The notes: a model not told the origin generated them from the sequence alone. DNA of 64,000 bases from Pseudomonas baltica (GCF_031880315.1 NZ_CP134771.1:4453501-4517500); one strand, 5' to 3'; positions 1-16,668 are shown, counted from the first letter of the stretch. Made by a program: numbers and translations.

Positions 1-9
1 GAGGTCTTC

Positions 10-1146
10 TTGACTACGCCAGCCATACTCGCCCTTGCTGATGGCAGCATTTTTCGCGGTGACGCCATTGGAGCCGACGGTCAGACCGTTGGCGAGGTGG
101 TGTTCAACACCGCAATGACAGGCTATCAGGAAATCCTTACCGATCCTTCCTATGCCCAGCAGATCGTTACCCTGACTTACCCGCACATCGGCAACACCGG
201 GACCAATCCGGGCGACGCCGAGTCCGACCGTGTCTGGTCCGCCGGCCTGGTCATCCGTGATCTGCCGCTGGTTGCCAGCAACTGGCGCAACACGATGTCG
301 CTGTCGGACTACCTGAAGGCCAACAATGTGGTGGCCATCGCCGGTATCGACACCCGCCGCCTGACCCGCATCCTGCGTGAGAAAGGCGCTCAGAACGGCT
401 GCATCATGGCCGGCGACAACATCAGCGAAGAAGCCGCTATCGCTGCCGCACGCGGCTTCCCGGGCCTCAAGGGCATGGACCTGGCCAAGGTCGTCAGCGT
501 CAAGGAAAGCTACGAGTGGCGTTCCACGGTCTGGGATCTGGCTACCAACGAGCACGCCGAGATCCCGGCCAGCGAGCTGCCTTACCACGTGGTCGCGTTC
601 GACTACGGCGTCAAGGTCAACATCCTGCGCATGCTGGTCGAGCGCGGTTGCCGCGTCACCGTGGTGCCAGCGCAAACCCCGGCCAGCGACGTACTGGCAC
701 TCAACCCGGATGGCGTGTTCCTGTCCAACGGTCCGGGCGATCCCGAGCCTTGCGACTACGCTATCAAGGCGATCAAGGAAGTGCTCGAAACCGACATTCC
801 GGTGTTCGGTATCTGCCTGGGCCACCAACTGCTGGCCCTGGCCGCTGGCGCCAAGACCGTCAAGATGGGTCACGGGCACCACGGTGCCAACCACCCGGTC
901 CAGGACCTGGATACCGGCGTGGTCATGATCACCAGCCAGAACCACGGTTTTGCGGTCGATGAGGCCACCCTGCCGAGTAACGTGCGCGCCATCCACAAGT
1001 CGCTGTTCGACGGTACCCTGCAGGGTATCGAGCTGACCGACAAGAGCGCCTTCAGCTTCCAGGGTCACCCTGAAGCGAGCCCGGGCCCTAACGATGTGGC
1101 GCCGTTGTTCGACCGCTTCGTCGATGCCATGGCCAAGCGTCGCTAA
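10..1146 (+). CDS. carA: Carbamoyl-phosphate synthase, small (glutaminase) subunit
   Basis: Hydrolyses glutamine and channels ammonia to CarB for carbamoyl phosphate, the precursor of arginine and pyrimidines; cytosolic heterodimer. The 378 residues hold an N-terminal small-subunit domain (about 1-150) and a class I glutamine amidotransferase domain (about 190-378). The nucleophile is Cys269 in GICLGHQ, and the triad is completed by His353 and Glu355 in QGHPEAS; these numbers match the E. coli enzyme. The start is TTG, chosen because GAGG at 1-4 sits five bases upstream and no ATG gives a full N-terminus. carB follows after 135 bases on the same strand, so the two are probably cotranscribed. 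The upstream promoter lies outside the window. Confidence 0.97.
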   Translation: MTTPAILALADGSIFRGDAIGADGQTVGEVVFNTAMTGYQEILTDPSYAQQIVTLTYPHIGNTGTNPGDAESDRVWSAGLVIRDLPLVASNWRNTMSLSDYLKANNVVAIAGIDTRRLTRILREKGAQNGCIMAGDNISEEAAIAAARGFPGLKGMDLAKVVSVKESYEWRSTVWDLATNEHAEIPASELPYHVVAFDYGVKVNILRMLVERGCRVTVVPAQTPASDVLALNPDGVFLSNGPGDPEPCDYAIKAIKEVLETDIPVFGICLGHQLLALAAGAKTVKMGHGHHGANHPVQDLDTGVVMITSQNHGFAVDEATLPSNVRAIHKSLFDGTLQGIELTDKSAFSFQGHPEASPGPNDVAPLFDRFVDAMAKRR

Positions 1147-1281
1147 GGCCTGGATTCGAAAAGCCCACGCGCGTACGAGTGGCAGCCCCGGCGACGGTGG
1201 TAGCCACCCACGCCAACGAATGATGTCAAGCCGGCCATCCCCCGGGATCGCCGACTGAATTGCGGACTTGAGTGACAACCC

Positions 1282-4499
<3,218 letters not shown>

Positions 4500-4503
<4 letters not shown>

Positions 4504-4976
4504 TCAAATACCCCATGACTGTCCAGGGTGCTCGCGCCCTGGAAGAAGAACACGCGCACCTGACCAAGGTAGTGCGCCCCAAGCTCAGCCAGGACATCGG
4601 TACTGCGCGCGAGCTGGGGGACCTGAAGGAAAACGCCGAATACCACGCTGCCCGCGAGCAGCAGGGTATGGTCGAGGCGCGCATCCGGGATATCGAAGGC
4701 CGCATGCAGAATGCGGTAATCATCGATGTCACCACGATCGAGCCCACCGGCAAGGTGATTTTCGGCACGACGGTGGAGATCGCCAACGTCGAAACCGACG
4801 AATCAGTGACCTATCACATCGTTGGGGAAGATGAAGCCGACTTCAAACTCGGCAAGATTTCCGTGGGTTCGCCCATTGCTCGCGCCTTGATTGCCAAGGA
4901 AGAGGGCGACGTGGTGGCGGTGAAAACGCCGAGCGGCGTCGTCGAGTACGAGATCGTCAGCGTCAAGCACATCTGA
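4500..4976 (+). CDS. greA: Transcript cleavage factor GreA
   Basis: Enters the RNA polymerase secondary channel and stimulates cleavage of backtracked RNA. The 158 residues show the N-terminal antiparallel coiled coil (about 1-75, with [15 protein letters not shown] at the tip region) and the C-terminal FKBP-like domain. An open frame continues upstream to 4395 inside carB, but the ATG at 4500 gives the standard GreA N-terminus ([11 protein letters not shown]) and overlaps the carB stop by four bases. It is the last gene of the carAB-greA unit; a REP palindrome follows at once. Confidence 0.97.
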
Positions 4977-4987
4977 CGGGGTGAACC

Positions 4988-5040
4988 CTTCGCGGGCAAG
5001 CCTTGCTCCTACACGGTGGGAGCAGGGCTTGCCCGCGAAG
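4988..5040. repeat. REP palindrome after greA
   Basis: Inverted repeat: CTTCGCGGGCAAGCC on the left and GGCTTGCCCGCGAAG on the right, with GGAGCA-type inner arms. It is the typical Pseudomonas REP sequence. A short T run (CTTTTT) follows the right arm, so it may also terminate the car-gre transcript. It lies between the convergent greA and yhbY genes. Confidence 0.85.
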
Positions 5041-5052
5041 CTTTTTAAGCGA

Positions 5053-5361
5053 TCAATGCGCCCGGTGGACGTTCGACAGCTGTTTGTTCACCTGCGGATT
5101 CTTGCGGTAGATCAACGCCATTTTGCCGATGACTTGCACCAGATCGGCGCGGCCGGTCTTGCACAGCTGTGCAATGGTCGCCAGACGTTGTTCGCGATCG
5201 AGGATGTTGAGCTTGATCTTGATCAGCTCGTGATCGCTCACAGCGCGTTCGAACTCTGCTAAAACACCTTCAGTCAATCCATTATCTGCCACAATCAAAA
5301 CCGGTTTCAGATGGTGGCCGATGGATTTGTACTGTTTCTTCTGCTCCTGAGTGAGCGGCAT
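5053..5361 (-). CDS. yhbY: CRM/YhbY-family ribosome assembly RNA-binding protein
   Basis: The 102-residue protein is a single KH-like CRM (CRS1-YhbY) domain, known to associate with pre-50S particles. Family features seen are the start LTQEQKKQYKSIGHHLKPV, the conserved segment VIGKMALIYRK near the end, and a basic surface. It is a lone gene, convergent with greA and divergent from rlmE, which is the usual Pseudomonas arrangement. The start ATG is the only good one. Confidence 0.93.
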   Translation of the reverse strand: MPLTQEQKKQYKSIGHHLKPVLIVADNGLTEGVLAEFERAVSDHELIKIKLNILDREQRLATIAQLCKTGRADLVQVIGKMALIYRKNPQVNKQLSNVHRAH

Positions 5362-5463
5362 AATCTGACCCTTGTCTGATCTTGTAAAAAGCGGCGGCCA
5401 GTTTACCCGAGCGGCAATCTCCGCGCCCAGTTAATCGCGACGCCAGAAATATCGAGGTGCCCA

Positions 5464-6099
5464 GTGGCCCGTTCCAAAACCAGTCTTGGTTGGCTGAAAG
5501 AACATTTCAACGATCCTTACGTCAAGATGGCGCAGAAGGATGGTTACCGCTCCCGTGCGAGCTACAAGCTCCTGGAGATCCAGGAAAAAGACCGGATCAT
5601 CCGTCCTGGCATGAGTGTGATCGACCTCGGCGCCGCGCCGGGCGGCTGGTCGCAGGTCACCAGCCGGCTGATCGGCGGTCAGGGTCGGTTGATCGCTTCC
5701 GACATCCTGGAAATGGACAGCATCCCTGATGTGACCTTCATTCAGGGCGATTTCACCGAGGACGCCGTGCTGGCGCAGATTCTCGAAGCGGTAGGTAATT
5801 CACAGGTAGACCTTGTTATTTCCGACATGGCACCCAATATGAGTGGAATGCCGGCCGTCGATATGCCCAAGGCCATGTTCCTTTGTGAACTGGCGCTGGA
5901 CCTCGCAAGCCGGGTGCTCAAGCCGGGTGGCGACTTCCTGATCAAGATTTTTCAGGGCGAAGGCATCGATGTCTATCACAAGACCGTTCGGCAGATGTTT
6001 GACAAGGTTCAGGTACGTAAACCTGACTCCTCCCGGGATCGCTCTCGCGAGCAATACCTTCTGGGCCGCGGGTTCCGCGGTGGCAACGAGCAACAATAG
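5464..6099 (+). CDS. rlmE: 23S rRNA 2'-O-ribose methyltransferase (U2552)
   Basis: Methylates the A-loop uridine of 23S rRNA in 50S precursors, using S-adenosylmethionine. The 211 residues form a Rossmann methyltransferase. The SAM loop is [11 protein letters not shown] (54-64), and the K-D-K-E catalytic tetrad is present as Lys35, Asp121, Lys161 and Glu196. The start is GTG. It is followed by ftsH, as in E. coli and other gammaproteobacteria, but separated by 189 bases, so ftsH probably also has its own promoter. Confidence 0.96.
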   Translation: MARSKTSLGWLKEHFNDPYVKMAQKDGYRSRASYKLLEIQEKDRIIRPGMSVIDLGAAPGGWSQVTSRLIGGQGRLIASDILEMDSIPDVTFIQGDFTEDAVLAQILEAVGNSQVDLVISDMAPNMSGMPAVDMPKAMFLCELALDLASRVLKPGGDFLIKIFQGEGIDVYHKTVRQMFDKVQVRKPDSSRDRSREQYLLGRGFRGGNEQQ

Positions 6100-6288
6100 G
6101 GGCGCTGAGCCGCATTGATTGATATTTTCAATGGGGCGATTGGTCAGCACATAGGCCAATATTGTAGTCAATGCTTTACAAAGGGTTACAGACTGTGTCT
6201 GCAGACTATGAAAGTGTCGTGTAAGTTAGGCCGATGATTATCATGCGAGGCACGTCTGCCCCGGTGGCTTGCTTCAGAGGGTAGTGAA

Positions 6289-8208
<1,920 letters not shown>

Positions 8209-8231
8209 GGTCTCCGGCCCCAAGGTTTGAC

Positions 8232-9083
8232 ATGATATCCACGCTACACCCGACCCGGTTGCCTTGTGGCAACCGGGTTCTTGATTTGTCCCGTACCCAT
8301 GTCATGGGTATCCTCAATATAACTCCCGATTCGTTCTCCGATGGTGGCCGCTTCGCTCAGCGCGACTTGGCCATTCGGCATGCCGTTGCGATGGTCGAAG
8401 CCGGCGCGACGCTGATCGATGTCGGTGGCGAGTCAACTCGCCCTGGTGCGAAAGTGGTGGGCGTCGCCGAGGAGCTTGACCGTGTGGCGCCGGTGGTCGA
8501 TGCCATCGCGCGGGAGCTGGACGTCATCATCTCGGTCGACACCTCCACGCCGCAGGTCATCAGCGAAACCGCGCGCCTGGGCGCCGGCTTGATCAACGAT
8601 GTGCGCTCCCTGCGTCGCCCTGGCGCCTTGCAAGCGGCAGCCGACACTGGCTTGCCCGTGTGTCTGATGCACATGCTCGGCGAACCGGGTGACATGCAGG
8701 ACTCGCCTCATTACGATGACCTGGTGGGTGAGGTCAGTGCTTTCCTGGATGAGCGCATGCAGGCCTGTGTGGCGGCGGGTATCCCGGTCGAGCGTATCGT
8801 CCTGGACCCGGGGTTTGGCTTTGCCAAGACCCATGAGCACAACTTGAGCCTGTTCCGTCACATGGAAGCCCTGCACGCCCTCGGACGCCCGCTGCTGGTC
8901 GGCGTCTCGCGCAAGAGCATGGTGGGTCGCGCCTTGAACCGCACGGTCGATCAGCGCCTGAGCGGCAGCCTGGCCTTGGCAGCCATGGCCATGTTCAAGG
9001 GTGCGCGCATCTTGCGTGTGCATGACGTGGCTGAAACGGTCGATGTAGTGCGTATGATTGCAGCGGTCGAAGCCGCCGAATAG
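8232..9083 (+). CDS. folP: Dihydropteroate synthase
   Basis: Condenses p-aminobenzoate with hydroxymethyl-dihydropterin pyrophosphate in folate synthesis; the target of sulfonamides. The 283-residue TIM barrel shows the pterin signature [15 protein letters not shown] (25-39), the [10 protein letters not shown] loop, [23 protein letters not shown] and the C-terminal VGVSRKSM segment that binds the pyrophosphate. It lies in the ftsH-folP-glmM cluster, a widely conserved proteobacterial order. The partner gene folK is also in this window near 39 kb. Confidence 0.97.
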   Translation: MISTLHPTRLPCGNRVLDLSRTHVMGILNITPDSFSDGGRFAQRDLAIRHAVAMVEAGATLIDVGGESTRPGAKVVGVAEELDRVAPVVDAIARELDVIISVDTSTPQVISETARLGAGLINDVRSLRRPGALQAAADTGLPVCLMHMLGEPGDMQDSPHYDDLVGEVSAFLDERMQACVAAGIPVERIVLDPGFGFAKTHEHNLSLFRHMEALHALGRPLLVGVSRKSMVGRALNRTVDQRLSGSLALAAMAMFKGARILRVHDVAETVDVVRMIAAVEAAE

Positions 9084-9136
9084 GCGCCCGAGCACAACGC
9101 CGAACGGCGTTGCCGAACAAGACAGGATTGAAATTG

Positions 9137-10477
9137 ATGAGCAGAAAGTATTTTGGCACCGACGGTATTCGTGGGCGTGTTGGCGAGTATCCGATCACTC
9201 CCGACTTCATGCTCAAACTGGGCTGGGCGGCTGGCATGGCGTTCCGCAAGATGGGCGCCTGCCGGGTGCTGGTGGGCAAGGACACGCGGATCTCCGGATA
9301 CATGTTCGAATCCGCCCTGGAGGCCGGTCTTTCTGCCGCGGGTGCCGATGTCATGCTGCTGGGGCCGATGCCGACCCCGGCGATCGCCTATCTGACGCGC
9401 ACCTTTCATGCCGAGGCGGGCATCGTCATCAGCGCTTCGCATAACCCGCACGACGACAACGGCATCAAGTTTTTCTCGGGGCAGGGCACCAAGCTGCCCG
9501 ACGAGATCGAATCGATGATCGAAGAGTTGATGGACGCACCGATGACCGTGGCCGAGTCCAGCAAGCTGGGCAAGGTATCGCGGATCAACGACGCGGCGGG
9601 CCGTTACATCGAATTCTGCAAGAGCAGCGTGCCCAGCAGCACCGACTTCGCCGGCCTCAAGCTTGTGGTTGACTGTGCCCATGGCGCCACCTACAAAGTT
9701 GCCCCCAATGTGTTCCGCGAGCTCGGCGCGAACGTGACCGTGCTGTCCGCAGCGCCTGATGGCCTGAACATCAATGACAATTGCGGTTCGACCCACATGG
9801 AGGCCCTCCAGGCCGCTGTACTGATCGGTCACGCCGATCTGGGCATCGCCTTCGACGGCGATGGCGATCGCGTGCTTATGGTCGATCACACGGGCGCTAT
9901 CGTCGACGGTGACGAGTTGCTGTTCATCATCGCCCGCGACTTGCAAGAGCGCGGCCGTCTCAATGGTGGCGTGGTCGGCACCTTGATGAGCAATCTCGGC
10001 CTGGAACTGGCGTTGCAGGATCTGGCGATTCCGTTTGTGCGCGCCAAGGTCGGCGATCGCTACGTGATGGCCGAGCTCAAGGAGCGTGACTGGCAGTTGG
10101 GCGGCGAAAACTCCGGCCATGTGGTGTGCTGCCAGCACACCACTACCGGGGATGCGATCATCGCTGCGCTGCAGGTGCTGTTGGCGCTCAGGCGCCGTGA
10201 CGAGAGCCTTGCTCACGCCCGTCAGGGGGTGCGCAAGTGCCCGCAGGTGTTGGTCAATGTGCGTTTTGCCGGGGGGGATGTCGACCCTTGCGAGCACCCT
10301 GCGGTCAAGGAGGCCTGTGAGCGCGTGACCGCTGCAATGGGCGGTCGTGGTCGAGTGCTGCTGCGCAAGTCCGGCACCGAGCCACTGGTGCGTGTCATGG
10401 TCGAAGGCGACGATGAAAAGCAGGTTCGTGGCTACGCCGACGAGCTGGCAAAACTGGTAAGTGAAGTTTGCGCCTGA
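9137..10477 (+). CDS. glmM: Phosphoglucosamine mutase
   Basis: Interconverts glucosamine-6-P and glucosamine-1-P on the route to UDP-GlcNAc for peptidoglycan and LPS. The 446 residues hold the phosphoserine loop ISASHNP with catalytic Ser101, the metal loop DGDGD (239-243), and the C-terminal phosphate-binding [10 protein letters not shown]. The frame is open from 9110, but the ATG at 9137 gives the canonical [13 protein letters not shown] start. It sits 53 bases after folP. Confidence 0.97.
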   Translation: MSRKYFGTDGIRGRVGEYPITPDFMLKLGWAAGMAFRKMGACRVLVGKDTRISGYMFESALEAGLSAAGADVMLLGPMPTPAIAYLTRTFHAEAGIVISASHNPHDDNGIKFFSGQGTKLPDEIESMIEELMDAPMTVAESSKLGKVSRINDAAGRYIEFCKSSVPSSTDFAGLKLVVDCAHGATYKVAPNVFRELGANVTVLSAAPDGLNINDNCGSTHMEALQAAVLIGHADLGIAFDGDGDRVLMVDHTGAIVDGDELLFIIARDLQERGRLNGGVVGTLMSNLGLELALQDLAIPFVRAKVGDRYVMAELKERDWQLGGENSGHVVCCQHTTTGDAIIAALQVLLALRRRDESLAHARQGVRKCPQVLVNVRFAGGDVDPCEHPAVKEACERVTAAMGGRGRVLLRKSGTEPLVRVMVEGDDEKQVRGYADELAKLVSEVCA

Positions 10478-10543
10478 ATACGGCTTGCCAGTGGTGATCT
10501 GGTTGGGTAACATCTGCGCCCACTTTGACCGACGAGGTACAGC

Positions 10544-11299
10544 ATGCGTCGCACGATGGTAGCAGGTAACTGGAAAATGCACGGTACCGGCAACAGCGTC
10601 GCTGAGCTGATCAAGGGACTGAGCAATCTGTCTCTGCCGGGTTCGGTCGACGTGGCGGTGTTCCCGCCGGCGTTGTATATCGATCGCGTCGTCGCTGGCC
10701 TGCAAGGACAGTCGATTGTGGTTGGTGGGCAGAACAGTGCCCAGCAAGCCGAGCAGGGTGCGTTGACCGGCGAGATCTCGCCGGCGCAGTTGGCGGAAGC
10801 CGGTTGCAAGCTGGTACTGGTAGGGCACTCGGAGCGTCGGCAGATCTTTGCCGAATCCGATGAGCTGCTGGTGCGAAAGTTTGCAGCAGCCCAGGCCAGT
10901 GGCTTGACTCCGGTGCTCTGTGTAGGGGAAACCCTGGAAGAGCGCGAGGCGGACAAGACCCTTGCAGTAGTCGGTCGGCAGATCGATAGCGTCATTGATG
11001 CCTTGGGTATCGACGCTTTCGTCAACGCGATCATCGCTTATGAGCCTGTATGGGCCATCGGCACGGGCCTCACGGCCTCGCCGCAGCAAGCGCAGGATGT
11101 GCATGCAGCCATCCGCGCGCAGCTGGCGGCAAAGAATTCTGAAGTGGCGGGTAATACGCGACTTCTATACGGCGGCAGCGTGAAGGCGGCCAATGCGGCT
11201 GAGCTGTTCGGCATGCCGGATATCGATGGGGGGCTCATTGGTGGAGCTTCCCTGAATGCAGATGAGTTCGGTGCGATCATTCGCGCCGCGGGAAACTGA
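10544..11299 (+). CDS. tpiA: Triosephosphate isomerase
   Basis: Interconverts dihydroxyacetone phosphate and glyceraldehyde-3-phosphate. The 251-residue TIM barrel has the expected Asn9-Lys11 pair, His95 in VGHSERR, and catalytic Glu167 at the hinge of [11 protein letters not shown] (loop 6). The phosphate-binding LYGGSVK is near the C-terminus. SD-like GAGG lies just upstream of the ATG. secG starts four bases after the stop, so the two are cotranscribed. Confidence 0.97.
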   Translation: MRRTMVAGNWKMHGTGNSVAELIKGLSNLSLPGSVDVAVFPPALYIDRVVAGLQGQSIVVGGQNSAQQAEQGALTGEISPAQLAEAGCKLVLVGHSERRQIFAESDELLVRKFAAAQASGLTPVLCVGETLEEREADKTLAVVGRQIDSVIDALGIDAFVNAIIAYEPVWAIGTGLTASPQQAQDVHAAIRAQLAAKNSEVAGNTRLLYGGSVKAANAAELFGMPDIDGGLIGGASLNADEFGAIIRAAGN

Positions 11300-11303
11300 G
11301 AAA

Positions 11304-11684
11304 ATGCTGGAAACAGTCGTAGTCGTTTTTCATCTGCTGGGTGCCCTGGGCGTAGTTGCTCTGGTTTTGCTGCAGCAGGGCAAAGGTGCGGACGCTGGCG
11401 CGTCGTTCGGAGCAGGTGCATCAAATACTGTCTTCGGAGGCCAAGGTTCCTCTACCTTTCTTAGTAAGTTTACTGCTATACTAGCTGCATGTTTTTTCAT
11501 AACCAGCCTGGGGTTAGGTTACTTTGCTAAAGAGAAAGCTCACCAGCTGACTCAAGTAGGTCTCCCTCAAGTTCCAGCGGTTGTGGTTCCAAAGCAAAAG
11601 CCGGTTTCAGATGATGTTCCGGTGCTTCAAGAGCAAAAGAGTGATGTGAAATCTGACGTTCCTCCTGCTCAAGAGCAAAAGTGA
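11304..11684 (+). CDS. secG: Preprotein translocase subunit SecG
   Basis: Small inner-membrane subunit of SecYEG. The 126 residues have two membrane helices (about 3-22 and 50-72) and the conserved [15 protein letters not shown] motif between them. The C-terminal tail is Lys/Pro/Val-rich with two similar DVP..QEQK stretches, variable in the family. The ATG at 11304 was preferred over an upstream in-frame ATG at 11256 that lies inside tpiA. The GC content drops in the second half relative to its neighbours. tRNA-Leu follows 45 bases later and may be on the same transcript. Confidence 0.95.
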   Translation: MLETVVVVFHLLGALGVVALVLLQQGKGADAGASFGAGASNTVFGGQGSSTFLSKFTAILAACFFITSLGLGYFAKEKAHQLTQVGLPQVPAVVVPKQKPVSDDVPVLQEQKSDVKSDVPPAQEQK

Positions 11685-11729
11685 TACTCGCAAGGGCATC
11701 ATGGTTGTACGGGTAGTAAAAGTTGTATT

Positions 11730-11815
11730 GCCGAGGTGGTGGAATTGGTAGACACGCAACCTTGAGGTGGTTGTGCCCATAGGGTGTAGGGGTTCGAGTC
11801 CCCTTCTCGGTACCA
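11730..11815 (+). tRNA. tRNA-Leu (anticodon GAG)
   Basis: An 86-nt class II tRNA with a long variable arm. The acceptor GCCGAGG pairs with TCTCGGT, including a terminal G-T pair, and is followed by discriminator A and an encoded CCA. The anticodon stem CAACC/GGTTG encloses TTGAGGT, giving anticodon GAG at 11764-11766, which reads CUC/CUU. The T arm contains GGTTCGAGTCC. It is 45 bases after secG, the usual Pseudomonas location. Confidence 0.97.
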
Positions 11816-11827
11816 ATTAATCAGGGG

Positions 11828-11850
11828 AGCCCGCAGATGCGGGCTTTCTT
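11828..11850 (+). terminator. Intrinsic terminator after tRNA-Leu
   Basis: Stem AGCCCGC/GCGGGCT with a four-base loop, then TTTCTT. It ends the tpiA-secG-tRNA-Leu transcript. Confidence 0.85.
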
Positions 11851-11867
11851 GTCGGTGAAAGGCTGGA

Positions 11868-11897
11868 TTGACCCCGACAGGGGTTCGGTCTTATACT
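11868..11897 (+). promoter_or_regulatory. Sigma-70 promoter of the initiator tRNA
   Basis: TTGACC at 11868-11873 and TATACT at 11892-11897 are separated by 18 bases. The predicted start near 11904 lies in a GC-rich discriminator (GCCCC), as expected for a stringently controlled stable-RNA promoter. Confidence 0.7.
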
Positions 11898-11913
11898 TTC
11901 GCCCCAGCTTTGT

Positions 11914-11990
<77 letters not shown>

Positions 11991-12000
11991 GTTTTAGCAG

Positions 12001-12022
12001 AGCCCCTTTTTAGGGGCTTTTT
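12001..12022 (+). terminator. Terminator after tRNA-fMet
   Basis: AGCCCC and GGGGCT arms separated by TTTTTA and followed by TTTT. Readthrough would feed rimP-nusA-infB, as in the E. coli metY operon. Confidence 0.8.
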
Positions 12023-12129
12023 GTTGGCTGGACAGTCTTTGCGTCGGTATTCAACGGCGTATCCGGGATGGGCGCTTCGCCCATTTTTTATTTGCATTAG
12101 CATGCATGAACATGCACGAGGGGGTTCAG

Positions 12130-12588
12130 GTGTCGAGCAAGCTAGAACAGTTGCAGGCCTTGTTGGCCCCGGTGGTCGTGGCCCTTGGCTATGAATGCTG
12201 GGGGATCGAATTTTCCGCTCAAGGTCGCCATTCTTTGTTGCGTGTCTATATCGACAAGGAAGGCGGCGTGCTGGTGGATGACTGTGCAATCGTCAGCCGC
12301 CAGATCAGCGGCGTACTGGACGTTGAAGATCCTATCTCCGTCGAGTACACCCTTGAAGTTTCTTCTCCCGGCATGGAGCGCCCGCTGTTCACTCTTGAAC
12401 AGTTTGCCCAATTTGTCGGCGAACAAGTGAAGATCAAGCTGCGTTCGCCCTTCGAAGGGCGACGCAACTTTCAGGGTTTTCTCCGCGGGGTGGAGGAACA
12501 GGATGTGGTAGTCCAGGTAGACGATCACGAGTTCCTGTTGCCGATCGATATGGTCGACAAGGCCAACATTATTCCCAGTTTTGACTGA
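12130..12588 (+). CDS. rimP: Ribosome maturation factor RimP
   Basis: Needed for maturation of the 30S subunit. The 152 residues contain the N-terminal alpha/beta domain (with [18 protein letters not shown] and the SPGMERPL signature) and a C-terminal SH3-like domain (about 90-150). The frame is open from ATG 12106, but I chose GTG 12130: AGGGG at 12119-12123 is six bases upstream and the product matches the family length. The ATG would add eight residues. It is the first gene of rimP-nusA-infB-rbfA-truB. Confidence 0.93.
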   Translation: MSSKLEQLQALLAPVVVALGYECWGIEFSAQGRHSLLRVYIDKEGGVLVDDCAIVSRQISGVLDVEDPISVEYTLEVSSPGMERPLFTLEQFAQFVGEQVKIKLRSPFEGRRNFQGFLRGVEEQDVVVQVDDHEFLLPIDMVDKANIIPSFD

Positions 12589-12636
12589 GACGCGGATCCC
12601 GCGGATCCAAATGGCTTGCGAAAGGCGAGGCGTACG

Positions 12637-14118
12637 ATGAGCAAAGAAGTACTGCTGGTTGTTGAGTCGGTATCCAATGAAAAGGGCGTACCGGCGGGCG
12701 TTATTTTTGAGGCGCTGGAAATAGCGCTGGCTACGGCCACCAAAAAGCGTTTTGAAGACGAAGTTGACCTGCGTGTGGAAATCAACCGCCACACCGGTGC
12801 CTATGAGACGTTCCGTCGCTGGACTGTGGTCGAGGAGGCTGATCTTGACGATCCGGCCATCGAGACCTGGCCAAGCAAGGTGGAAATCTCGCACCCTGGC
12901 GCTCAGGTCGGTGAAGTAGTCGAAGAAAAGATCGATTCGATCGAATTCGGCCGTATCGCTGCCCAGACCGCCAAACAGGTCATCGTGCAGAAAGTTCGCG
13001 AAGCCGAACGTGCTCAAGTGGTCGATGCCTATCGCGAGCGTCTCGGCGAGATCATCTCCGGGACCGTCAAGAAGGTCACCCGTGACAATGTCATCGTCGA
13101 CCTGGGCAACAACGCGGAAGCGTTGCTGGCCCGTGAAGACATTATTTCCCGGGAAACTTTCCGGGTGGGCGTGCGCTTGCGTGCACTGCTCAAGGAAATC
13201 CGCACCGAGAATCGCGGTCCGCAGCTGATTCTGTCGCGTACTGCGCCAGAAATGCTGATCGAACTGTTCCGCATCGAAGTGCCGGAAATCGCCGAAGGGC
13301 TGATCGAAGTCATGGCTGCGTCTCGTGATCCTGGCTCCCGAGCCAAGATCGCCGTACGTTCCAAGGACAAGCGTATCGATCCTCAGGGCGCCTGCATCGG
13401 TATGCGCGGTTCCCGCGTACAGGCCGTTTCGGGTGAACTGGGCGGCGAGCGTGTCGACATCGTTCTCTGGGACGATAACCCTGCGCAATTCGTGATCAAC
13501 GCGATGTCGCCTGCCGAAGTGGCCGCCATCATCGTTGATGAAGATGCCCATGCCATGGACATCGCGGTCGGCGCAGACAACCTGGCTCAAGCGATTGGTC
13601 GTGGTGGACAGAACGTCCGCCTGGCCAGCCAACTGACCGGTTGGACCCTGAACGTGATGACCGAATCGGACATCCAGGCCAAGCAGCAAGCAGAAACCGG
13701 CGACATCCTGCGCAACTTCATCGACGAGCTGGAAGTCGACGAAGAGCTGGCGCAGGTGCTGGTTGATGAAGGCTTCACCAGCCTGGAAGAGATTGCCTAC
13801 GTACCGTTGGAAGAAATGCTCAACATCGACGGCTTTGACGAAGATATCGTCAACGAGCTTCGCGCTCGTGCCAAGGATCGTTTGTTGACCAAAGCCATCG
13901 CTACAGAGGAAAAGCTGGCAGACGCCCATCCGGCCGAAGACCTGCTCTCGCTTGAGGGTATGGACAAGGATTTGGCGATGGAACTGGCGGTGCGCGGCGT
14001 AATTACCCGCGAAGACCTGGCCGAGCAGTCTATTGACGATCTGCTCGACATCGACGGCATTGACCAAGATCGTGCCGGCAAGTTGATCATGGCCGCCCGA
14101 GCCCACTGGTTCGAGTAA
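12637..14118 (+). CDS. nusA: Transcription termination/antitermination factor NusA
   Basis: Binds RNA polymerase and modulates pausing, termination and antitermination. The 493 residues comprise an N-terminal polymerase-binding domain (1-125), an S1 domain (about 135-200), two KH domains (about 230-345, with [20 protein letters not shown] in KH2) and two acidic helix-hairpin-helix repeats at the C-terminus, as in gammaproteobacteria. The ATG at 12637 ([10 protein letters not shown]) is preferred to an in-frame ATG seven codons upstream. infB begins 27 bases later. Confidence 0.97.
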   Translation: MSKEVLLVVESVSNEKGVPAGVIFEALEIALATATKKRFEDEVDLRVEINRHTGAYETFRRWTVVEEADLDDPAIETWPSKVEISHPGAQVGEVVEEKIDSIEFGRIAAQTAKQVIVQKVREAERAQVVDAYRERLGEIISGTVKKVTRDNVIVDLGNNAEALLAREDIISRETFRVGVRLRALLKEIRTENRGPQLILSRTAPEMLIELFRIEVPEIAEGLIEVMAASRDPGSRAKIAVRSKDKRIDPQGACIGMRGSRVQAVSGELGGERVDIVLWDDNPAQFVINAMSPAEVAAIIVDEDAHAMDIAVGADNLAQAIGRGGQNVRLASQLTGWTLNVMTESDIQAKQQAETGDILRNFIDELEVDEELAQVLVDEGFTSLEEIAYVPLEEMLNIDGFDEDIVNELRARAKDRLLTKAIATEEKLADAHPAEDLLSLEGMDKDLAMELAVRGVITREDLAEQSIDDLLDIDGIDQDRAGKLIMAARAHWFE

Positions 14119-14145
14119 GTAGGCGCGGCCTGAGGAGAGAAGTGC

Positions 14146-16668
14146 ATGACGCAAGTCACGGTGAATGAACTGGCCAAAGAGGTCGCTGCACCGGTAGAGC
14201 GCCTGTTACAGCAGATGCGTGAGGCAGGTCTGCCGCACACCGACGCCGGACAAGTTGTGACCGATAATGAGAAGCAGGCTCTGCTGGCTCATTTGAAAAG
14301 CAGCCACAAGGTAAAAGTGGAAGAACCGCGCAAGATTACCTTGCAGCGCAAAACCACGAGCACCCTGCGTGTAGCAGGTAGCAAGAGCATCAGCGTAGAA
14401 GTACGCAAGAAGAAAGTTTTCGTTCAGCGCAGCCCGGAAGAAATCCAGGCCGAGCAGAAGCGCGAGCTCGAAGAGCGCCGTGCGGCCGAAGCCGCTGTGC
14501 GCCAGAAGGCAGAGGCAGAAGCACGCTCGAAGGCTCCTCAGGAAGCCACGAACGCGCCGCAAGGCGCCGCCGTTGCTCCAGCAGCCCCGGCACCTGCAGC
14601 AGCTCCGGCCCCTGCACCGGCCCCTGTGGCTTCCGACGCTTTCGTCGCACAAGCCCCGGCGCCTGCCCCGGCTGGCGAGCGCAAGCGTGAAGAACCGCCA
14701 CGTCGCCCGGACAAGGCCAAAGGTGAAGACGACCGCCGTGCCGGCGAGCGCAAGAACCAGCCGCACCGCGCTACCGTCAAGGAGAAGGCGCCGACTCCGC
14801 GTGCCGCTCCGCGCACCACCGAAGAAGAAAGCGACAGCTTCCGTCGCGGTGGCCGTGGCAAGGGCAAGCTGAAAAAGCGCAACGCTCACGGTTTCCAGAG
14901 CCCGACCGGCCCTGTCGTGCGTGACGTACAGATCGGCGAGACCATCTCGGTCGGCGATCTGGCCGCACAGATGTCGGTGAAGGCTGCCGAAGTCATCAAG
15001 TTCATGTTCAAGCTGGGTACTCCAGCCACCATCAACCAGGTACTGGATCAGGAAACTGCCCAACTGGTTGCTGAAGAACTGGGCCACAAAGTGACTCTGG
15101 TCAGTGACACCGCCCTGGAAGACTCCCTGGCCGAATCGTTGAAGTTCGAAGGCGAAGCCTTTGCACGTGCGCCGGTTGTGACCGTCATGGGTCACGTCGA
15201 CCATGGTAAGACGTCGCTGCTCGACTACATCCGTCGTGCCAAGGTTGCCGCTGGCGAAGCCGGTGGTATCACCCAGCACATCGGTGCCTACCACGTCGAA
15301 ACCGACCGTGGCATGGTCACCTTCCTGGACACCCCGGGTCACGCCGCGTTTACCGCTATGCGTGCCCGTGGTGCCAAGGCGACCGACATCGTCATCCTGG
15401 TGGTGGCAGCGGACGACGGCGTGATGCCGCAAACCATCGAAGCCGTTCAGCATGCCAAGGCAGCTGGCGTCCCGTTGGTCGTGGCGGTCAACAAGATCGA
15501 CAAGCCAGGTGCAGACCTGGATCGCATCCGCAGCGAACTGTCGGTGCACGGCGTGACCTCCGAAGAGTGGGGTGGCGACACTCCATTCGTACCGGTTTCG
15601 GCCAAAGCGGGTACTGGCGTCGACGAACTGCTCGAAGCCGTATTGCTGCAAGCCGAAGTGCTGGAATTGACCGCAACCCCTTCGGCCCCTGGCCGTGGTG
15701 TGGTGGTCGAGTCCCGTCTGGACAAGGGCCGTGGCCCAGTGGCCACCGTGCTGGTACAGGACGGTACCCTGCGTCAGGGCGACATGGTCCTGGTCGGTTC
15801 GAACTATGGCCGCGTGCGTGCCATGCTCGACGAGAACGGCAAGTCGATCAAGGAAGCTGGTCCATCCATCCCTGTCGAGATCCTCGGCCTGGACGGTACA
15901 CCGGACGCTGGCGACGAAATGAGCGTTGTGGCTGACGAGAAGAAAGCCCGTGAAGTCGCGCTGTTCCGTCAAGGCAAGTTCCGCGAAGTCAAGCTGGCCC
16001 GTGCTCACGCCGGCAAGCTGGAAAACATCTTCGAGAACATGGGTCAGGAAGAGAAGAAGACGCTCAACATCGTCCTCAAATCCGACGTCCGTGGTTCGCT
16101 CGAAGCGCTGCAAGGTGCGCTCAACGGCCTGGGCAACGACGAAGTGCAAGTGCGTGTGGTCGGTGGCGGCGTCGGTGGTATCACCGAATCCGATGCCAAC
16201 CTGGCACTGGCCTCCAATGCAGTAGTGTTCGGCTTCAACGTGCGTGCCGATGCCGGCGCGCGCAAGATCGTCGAGCAGGAAGGTCTGGATATGCGTTATT
16301 ACAACGTGATCTACGACATCATTGAAGACGTCAAGAAAGCCCTGACCGGCATGCTCGGCAGCGATGTTCGCGAGAACATCCTGGGTGTCGCCGAAGTGCG
16401 TGACGTGTTCCGTTCGCCGAAGTTTGGTGCGATCGCGGGTTGCATGGTCATCGAGGGTACGGTTTACCGTAACCGTCCGATCCGTGTACTGCGCGAAGAC
16501 ATCGTTATCTTCGAAGGCGAGCTGGAATCGCTGCGTCGCTTCAAGGACGATGCTTCCGACGTTCGTGCTGGCATGGAGTGCGGTATCGGCGTCAAGAGCT
16601 ACAACGACGTCAAGCCGGGCGACAAGATCGAAGTCTACGAGAAGGTCCAAGTGGCTCGTACGCTCTAA
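14146..16668 (+). CDS. infB: Translation initiation factor IF-2
   Basis: GTPase that brings fMet-tRNA to the 30S subunit and promotes subunit joining. The 840 residues begin with an IF2N domain (1-52) and a Lys/Glu-rich helical region. An Ala/Pro-rich linker follows (about 137-177, then a charged stretch to about 245) and a second IF2N domain (about 264-315). The G domain has P-loop GHVDHGKT (349-356), DTPGH and NKID, and domains II-IV reach the C-terminus. The linker differs in length between species. Confidence 0.98.
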   Translation: MTQVTVNELAKEVAAPVERLLQQMREAGLPHTDAGQVVTDNEKQALLAHLKSSHKVKVEEPRKITLQRKTTSTLRVAGSKSISVEVRKKKVFVQRSPEEIQAEQKRELEERRAAEAAVRQKAEAEARSKAPQEATNAPQGAAVAPAAPAPAAAPAPAPAPVASDAFVAQAPAPAPAGERKREEPPRRPDKAKGEDDRRAGERKNQPHRATVKEKAPTPRAAPRTTEEESDSFRRGGRGKGKLKKRNAHGFQSPTGPVVRDVQIGETISVGDLAAQMSVKAAEVIKFMFKLGTPATINQVLDQETAQLVAEELGHKVTLVSDTALEDSLAESLKFEGEAFARAPVVTVMGHVDHGKTSLLDYIRRAKVAAGEAGGITQHIGAYHVETDRGMVTFLDTPGHAAFTAMRARGAKATDIVILVVAADDGVMPQTIEAVQHAKAAGVPLVVAVNKIDKPGADLDRIRSELSVHGVTSEEWGGDTPFVPVSAKAGTGVDELLEAVLLQAEVLELTATPSAPGRGVVVESRLDKGRGPVATVLVQDGTLRQGDMVLVGSNYGRVRAMLDENGKSIKEAGPSIPVEILGLDGTPDAGDEMSVVADEKKAREVALFRQGKFREVKLARAHAGKLENIFENMGQEEKKTLNIVLKSDVRGSLEALQGALNGLGNDEVQVRVVGGGVGGITESDANLALASNAVVFGFNVRADAGARKIVEQEGLDMRYYNVIYDIIEDVKKALTGMLGSDVRENILGVAEVRDVFRSPKFGAIAGCMVIEGTVYRNRPIRVLREDIVIFEGELESLRRFKDDASDVRAGMECGIGVKSYNDVKPGDKIEVYEKVQVARTL

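Noticed and set aside
12142..14154. 670-codon open frame on the - strand
   Set aside because: Antisense across rimP and nusA, no family features.
14206..16650. 814-codon open frame on the - strand
   Set aside because: Antisense of infB, no recognisable domain; IF-2 itself is unmistakable.
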